Origin: a virus
Direction: 5' to 3' (one strand)
Virus record (IMG/VR): IMGVR_UViG_3300009183_002768
Location: 1-33,027 of that record
DNA: 33,027 nt
In this document: piece by piece, positions 29,925 to 33,027 of the stretch
Numbering within the stretch: the stretch's first letter is position 1
Layout: every line of letters begins with the position of its first letter
Program-made: the position numbers and the translations under genes
Notes under the pieces: generated by a model
What the model saw: only the letters and a program-made list of their open reading frames with translations
Told to the model about the DNA's origin: nothing
Databases searched by the model: none

Positions 29925-32900
29925 TGGATGACGAACGCAAGCCCCTTCTCTATGGCGACCTCGACCCAGATAACCGCCGCGAAGCCACACCGGAAGACCG
30001 TGAGGCCGACTGGAGTGACTATTACCTTATTGGTAAATCAACCATTCAGGGCGCGGTAAAAAGCTTCGGTGCGGGTGCTCTTGAGTACGCAGGGGATAAG
30101 TTTGGCAATCAGGATTTGGCCGAGAGCGGAGCTGCTATTCGCCGTGATTGGGGTAAAGCTCAAGAGGACACATTGTCTGGCCTTACGCCAGCGATGCAGA
30201 AATCTCTCAATGCAAAACTCTTCCCCGGTGAAGGCGAGACCAGTTACTATGAGGCAGGGCTGGGCCGGACGCTTGCCGGAAAGACTTTTGGCGGAGCGGT
30301 CTCTCTGGTGCCGTATGTAATTGGCTCTACGTTAGCAGCTTATGGTGCGACTGCGCTTGGTGCTACCACTGCGGTATCGGCTCTTGTCGGCGCGGGCACC
30401 GCTCGCGTTATGGCTGGCGTCCAACAGACGGGAGATGTTGCCTCCAAAATATATGAGTTCATCGATAAGCAGACAGACGAACAACTTCAGGGTGATAGCG
30501 AAGCCTATAAGGACTATCGCGAACTCTATGACGAGAAGGAAGCTCGTCGGCGTTATATGGCTGATGTCACCGGCTTGATGCCAGCGTTTGCAGGCGTTCT
30601 GTCAGCCGCTATGGGTGGCGCGGAAGCCAAGGTGGGCGCTCGTCTTGGCGGCGCAAAGCCTGTTGGTTGGCGAGAAGGGGCGATTGGAACTGGTAAGGCC
30701 GAAGGTAAACAGGAGGCTGGTGAGGGCTTCACTAGCGAAGCTGGGTCACAGTACCAACTTCTCACCTCCGGCCTGATGAAGCAGGCTGACTGGCGAAAGA
30801 TCGTTAATGAGACGCTTGAAAGCGGTTTGATCGGTAGCATTGTTGGCGGCGCTACAGGTGCAGCGTCCAACATTGGTGGGCGAACTGAACCAGTAGCACC
30901 CGCTGCCGGTACTCTGACAAGCACAAGCGACCCAGACGCTATCAAGCGCATCATGGAAGCCGAGCAGGCTCCTGAGACTGAGTCTCAAGGCGTAGTTCCG
31001 CCCAATGGTGCTGGAACGGGAACTGCTCCCAAACCTGCTGAAGGCAATAATATTGGTGACCCAAACGCGGCACCTAGTGGCTCCGAGACGCAATACCCCA
31101 AGGGTAAAGCTGCTCCATTCACCATCGATACGGTTCGCAGCCGCCTTAAGGCCAAGGGGGTAGAGTTCCCCGAAGATCGCCTTCAGGAGATTGAGGGCCG
31201 CATCTCCGAAATTCGCAAGATGAAGGCTGGCAAGCGTGGCGCTGAATACGGCGCGCTCTTGAAGAGCCTCTACCCCGCCGAGACAACTGTAGCTACGCAG
31301 ACCATCGCTCCGGGCCTTCAAGTCGGAGAAGGTATAGACCCGGCTCAACTTGCGGCTGTGCAAGCCTCCAATCCCGTTCAGTCAGTCGCTGCTGAAGCCG
31401 TTCCTCAACCGTCTGTGATGGCTCCGGCCACACCTCCGCCCGTTGCCACTGCATATGAAAATCTGACGACTCCTCAGGCTCCCGCTCCAGCACCGCCTGC
31501 TCCCGCGCAGGCTTCCGCATCGATACCCGCTCCGGTCGCTGCCGCAGTGCAGAAGCAGACTGCTGCTCCCGCCCAATCTGAAGTACAGCCGATTAGCGAT
31601 AACTCGGGCGGATGGAACTATATCAAGTTTGGCAATGCTCAGGTCGAACTTCAGAAAGATGGTATTGGTTGGAAGCCCGCTGACGGGCAGTCCACGATCT
31701 TCTACGCCACAGGTAAAGGCCCCGGTACTCGCCGTCGTGGCGAGGCTCATCTTTCTGGCATGGCCAAAGCCGGTGTACCGGCAGAGATAATGCCAATCTT
31801 CACTGACTACGCCAACGGCAAGATTGGCAAAGATCAGGTTCTCGAACAACTGCGTGGCCTTGAGGCGAAGGTCAAACAGAGGCAGGTTGCCGTTTCTAAG
31901 GCTCCTGTCGATACCGGGACAAACTTGCAACAGCCATCCGCTGATCTTCTTGCAGAGCAGGAGGAGCTTATCAGCGGCCAGCGCGCCGTGCAGATGTTCC
32001 CCACGAATACGACGCCGCTCAAACTCCCCAAGGGCATGAAGAAGTCAAAGACTTCGCGTGGCGTCTTTCACTACAACCCTGACGCAATGCTTCCTGATGG
32101 CCGCAAGGTAACAGAAGGGTTAATCCAGCGCCTGTCGGCTATGGGTAAAGAGAACGAACTGCTGGGGTTGGGTGATCGCACCAAGCAAGAAGTTGCAGCC
32201 GCAGCCCCGGCTGAGGGCGGTGTCACAACGGTAAATGAAGTCACTCCCGCAGGTGAGACTGTTAAGTCTGTCGCCGCTACAGTGGCTGATGCTGATCGTC
32301 AGGCACAGATGCTGAGCGAGAATGCTGCACCTGAGAATAAGGTTGAGGTTAAACCAACAGAACAAGCTCTGGGTCCGCGCGTCCTTCGTGACGTGAGCGA
32401 AGCCGGTCAGGCTGCTGACGCTGCACAGGCAGAAGCCGACGCTGCCGCCGCTGCTCGCGTGGCGGAAGAGCAGAAGGCAATACGGGCAAAAGCCGCTTCA
32501 GAAGTTCGTTCCGAAACCGTCGAAGGTAAAGTCGGCACTGAGGCGATGCTGACGAAGGATCAGCAACGTGCCGCCAGAGTTGTCGAAGACGAAAAAGTTG
32601 CCGCAGAAGTTGTGGCTGGAAATGCGCCAACTGAAGCAGAAGCTGGCCTCAATAGTAAAAATGGTGGCGAACGCCAATCCGCCATGCAGGCTATGTATAC
32701 CCGCCTTCAGAACATGGTTAAGGCTGCCGAGCAGCGTGGGGTAAAGATACCTGAACGCATCCGTAAGCAGGCTGATGATCTTGTTCTTCTGGCCCGCGCT
32801 AAGAAGTTCCTAGATGCACGCGCTCCCGCCGCTGCAAAAGGTGGCCTTGGTACAGTTAAACCATATCAGGATTTCGTGGCCGCAGAGATGGCGCTGCGCG

Positions 32901-33027
32901 GTGGTCGTGAGGCTGCCGCTGCTGAACGCTCTCGCGCCAAGGCTGAGATGGAAACCGCCGCAGCTAAGTTTGCCCCTGCGGAAGAAGAGAAAGCGGCTAC
33001 TAGCGAAGAGAGCGGTATGCTCTCTCA
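29924..33027 (+). CDS. very large internal virion protein, T7 gp16-like by position, cut by right edge
   Basis: ATG at 29924 overlaps the previous stop; the frame is open to base 33027 (1034 codons) without a stop, so the real protein is longer. N-terminal LLYGDLDPDNRREATPEDRE is followed by hydrophobic Ala/Gly segments at about 117-162 (GGAVSLVPYVIGSTLAAYGA) and near 300 (GLIGSIVGGATGAASNIGG) that could insert in membrane. The middle is rich in Pro/Ala (TPPPVATAYENLTTPQAPAP), then a compact piece with GWNYIKFGNAQVELQKDGIG and RRRGEAHLSGMAKAG, and later long Ala/Glu helices. Size, membrane-active segments and order fit the large ejection protein; any enzyme domain would be to the right of the window. 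Confidence 0.65.
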   Translation, partial: MDDERKPLLYGDLDPDNRREATPEDREADWSDYYLIGKSTIQGAVKSFGAGALEYAGDKFGNQDLAESGAAIRRDWGKAQEDTLSGLTPAMQKSLNAKLFPGEGETSYYEAGLGRTLAGKTFGGAVSLVPYVIGSTLAAYGATALGATTAVSALVGAGTARVMAGVQQTGDVASKIYEFIDKQTDEQLQGDSEAYKDYRELYDEKEARRRYMADVTGLMPAFAGVLSAAMGGAEAKVGARLGGAKPVGWREGAIGTGKAEGKQEAGEGFTSEAGSQYQLLTSGLMKQADWRKIVNETLESGLIGSIVGGATGAASNIGGRTEPVAPAAGTLTSTSDPDAIKRIMEAEQAPETESQGVVPPNGAGTGTAPKPAEGNNIGDPNAAPSGSETQYPKGKAAPFTIDTVRSRLKAKGVEFPEDRLQEIEGRISEIRKMKAGKRGAEYGALLKSLYPAETTVATQTIAPGLQVGEGIDPAQLAAVQASNPVQSVAAEAVPQPSVMAPATPPPVATAYENLTTPQAPAPAPPAPAQASASIPAPVAAAVQKQTAAPAQSEVQPISDNSGGWNYIKFGNAQVELQKDGIGWKPADGQSTIFYATGKGPGTRRRGEAHLSGMAKAGVPAEIMPIFTDYANGKIGKDQVLEQLRGLEAKVKQRQVAVSKAPVDTGTNLQQPSADLLAEQEELISGQRAVQMFPTNTTPLKLPKGMKKSKTSRGVFHYNPDAMLPDGRKVTEGLIQRLSAMGKENELLGLGDRTKQEVAAAAPAEGGVTTVNEVTPAGETVKSVAATVADADRQAQMLSENAAPENKVEVKPTEQALGPRVLRDVSEAGQAADAAQAEADAAAAARVAEEQKAIRAKAASEVRSETVEGKVGTEAMLTKDQQRAARVVEDEKVAAEVVAGNAPTEAEAGLNSKNGGERQSAMQAMYTRLQNMVKAAEQRGVKIPERIRKQADDLVLLARAKKFLDARAPAAAKGGLGTVKPYQDFVAAEMALRGGREAAAAERSRAKAEMETAAAKFAPAEEEKAATSEESGMLS

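Overview
The window is a contiguous piece of a tailed double-stranded DNA phage genome (or a closely related prophage). It carries both terminase subunits, a portal, a scaffold, a major capsid protein, head-tail adaptors, several tail fibres, a lysis cassette with overlapping spanins, a nozzle-like protein and three consecutive internal-virion-type proteins. No tail sheath, long tail tube or tape-measure gene is seen. The order adaptor, nozzle, GNAT protein, gp14-, gp15- and gp16-like proteins resembles the T7 virion module, so a short-tailed (podovirus-like) particle is most likely. Tail fibre and small basic proteins resemble those common in uncultured aquatic phages. Shine-Dalgarno sites are strong and the base composition is moderately GC-rich, which suits a proteobacterial host, but nothing identifies the host.

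Layout. Positions 1-5988 are read leftwards: small and large terminase subunits, a Rho-independent terminator, a stem-loop-rich intergenic stretch, a mini VRR-NUC-like nuclease candidate, an AT-rich iteron/inverted-repeat region that looks like a replication origin, a 227-residue unknown protein, and a run of very small genes (down to 26 codons) including a secreted staphylococcal-nuclease-type protein. A 130-bp divergent region (5989-6118) separates this from the rightward late block.

From 6119 to the right edge every gene is on the plus strand. Portal, four small proteins, scaffold and capsid protein (with a strong terminator behind it) are followed by adaptor-like proteins and then by about 8 kb of fibre genes. 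These form three glycine-rich-fibre plus small-protein cassettes and contain four copies of one shuffled beta module. Next come a protein built of about ten 22-residue repeats, membrane/coiled-coil proteins, the lysis genes, five small basic or charged proteins, the nozzle-like protein, a GNAT-fold protein, and three large internal virion proteins, the last of which runs off the right edge.

Most notable points: a fibre gene whose only well-placed start is ATC rather than ATG; mutually exclusive hairpins and a 17-bp repeated motif in the leftward intergenic regions; an origin-like AT-rich region; an endolysin with a C-terminal membrane segment; and a GNAT enzyme in the position of T7 gp13. No CRISPR array, tRNA, integrase or insertion sequence was found.
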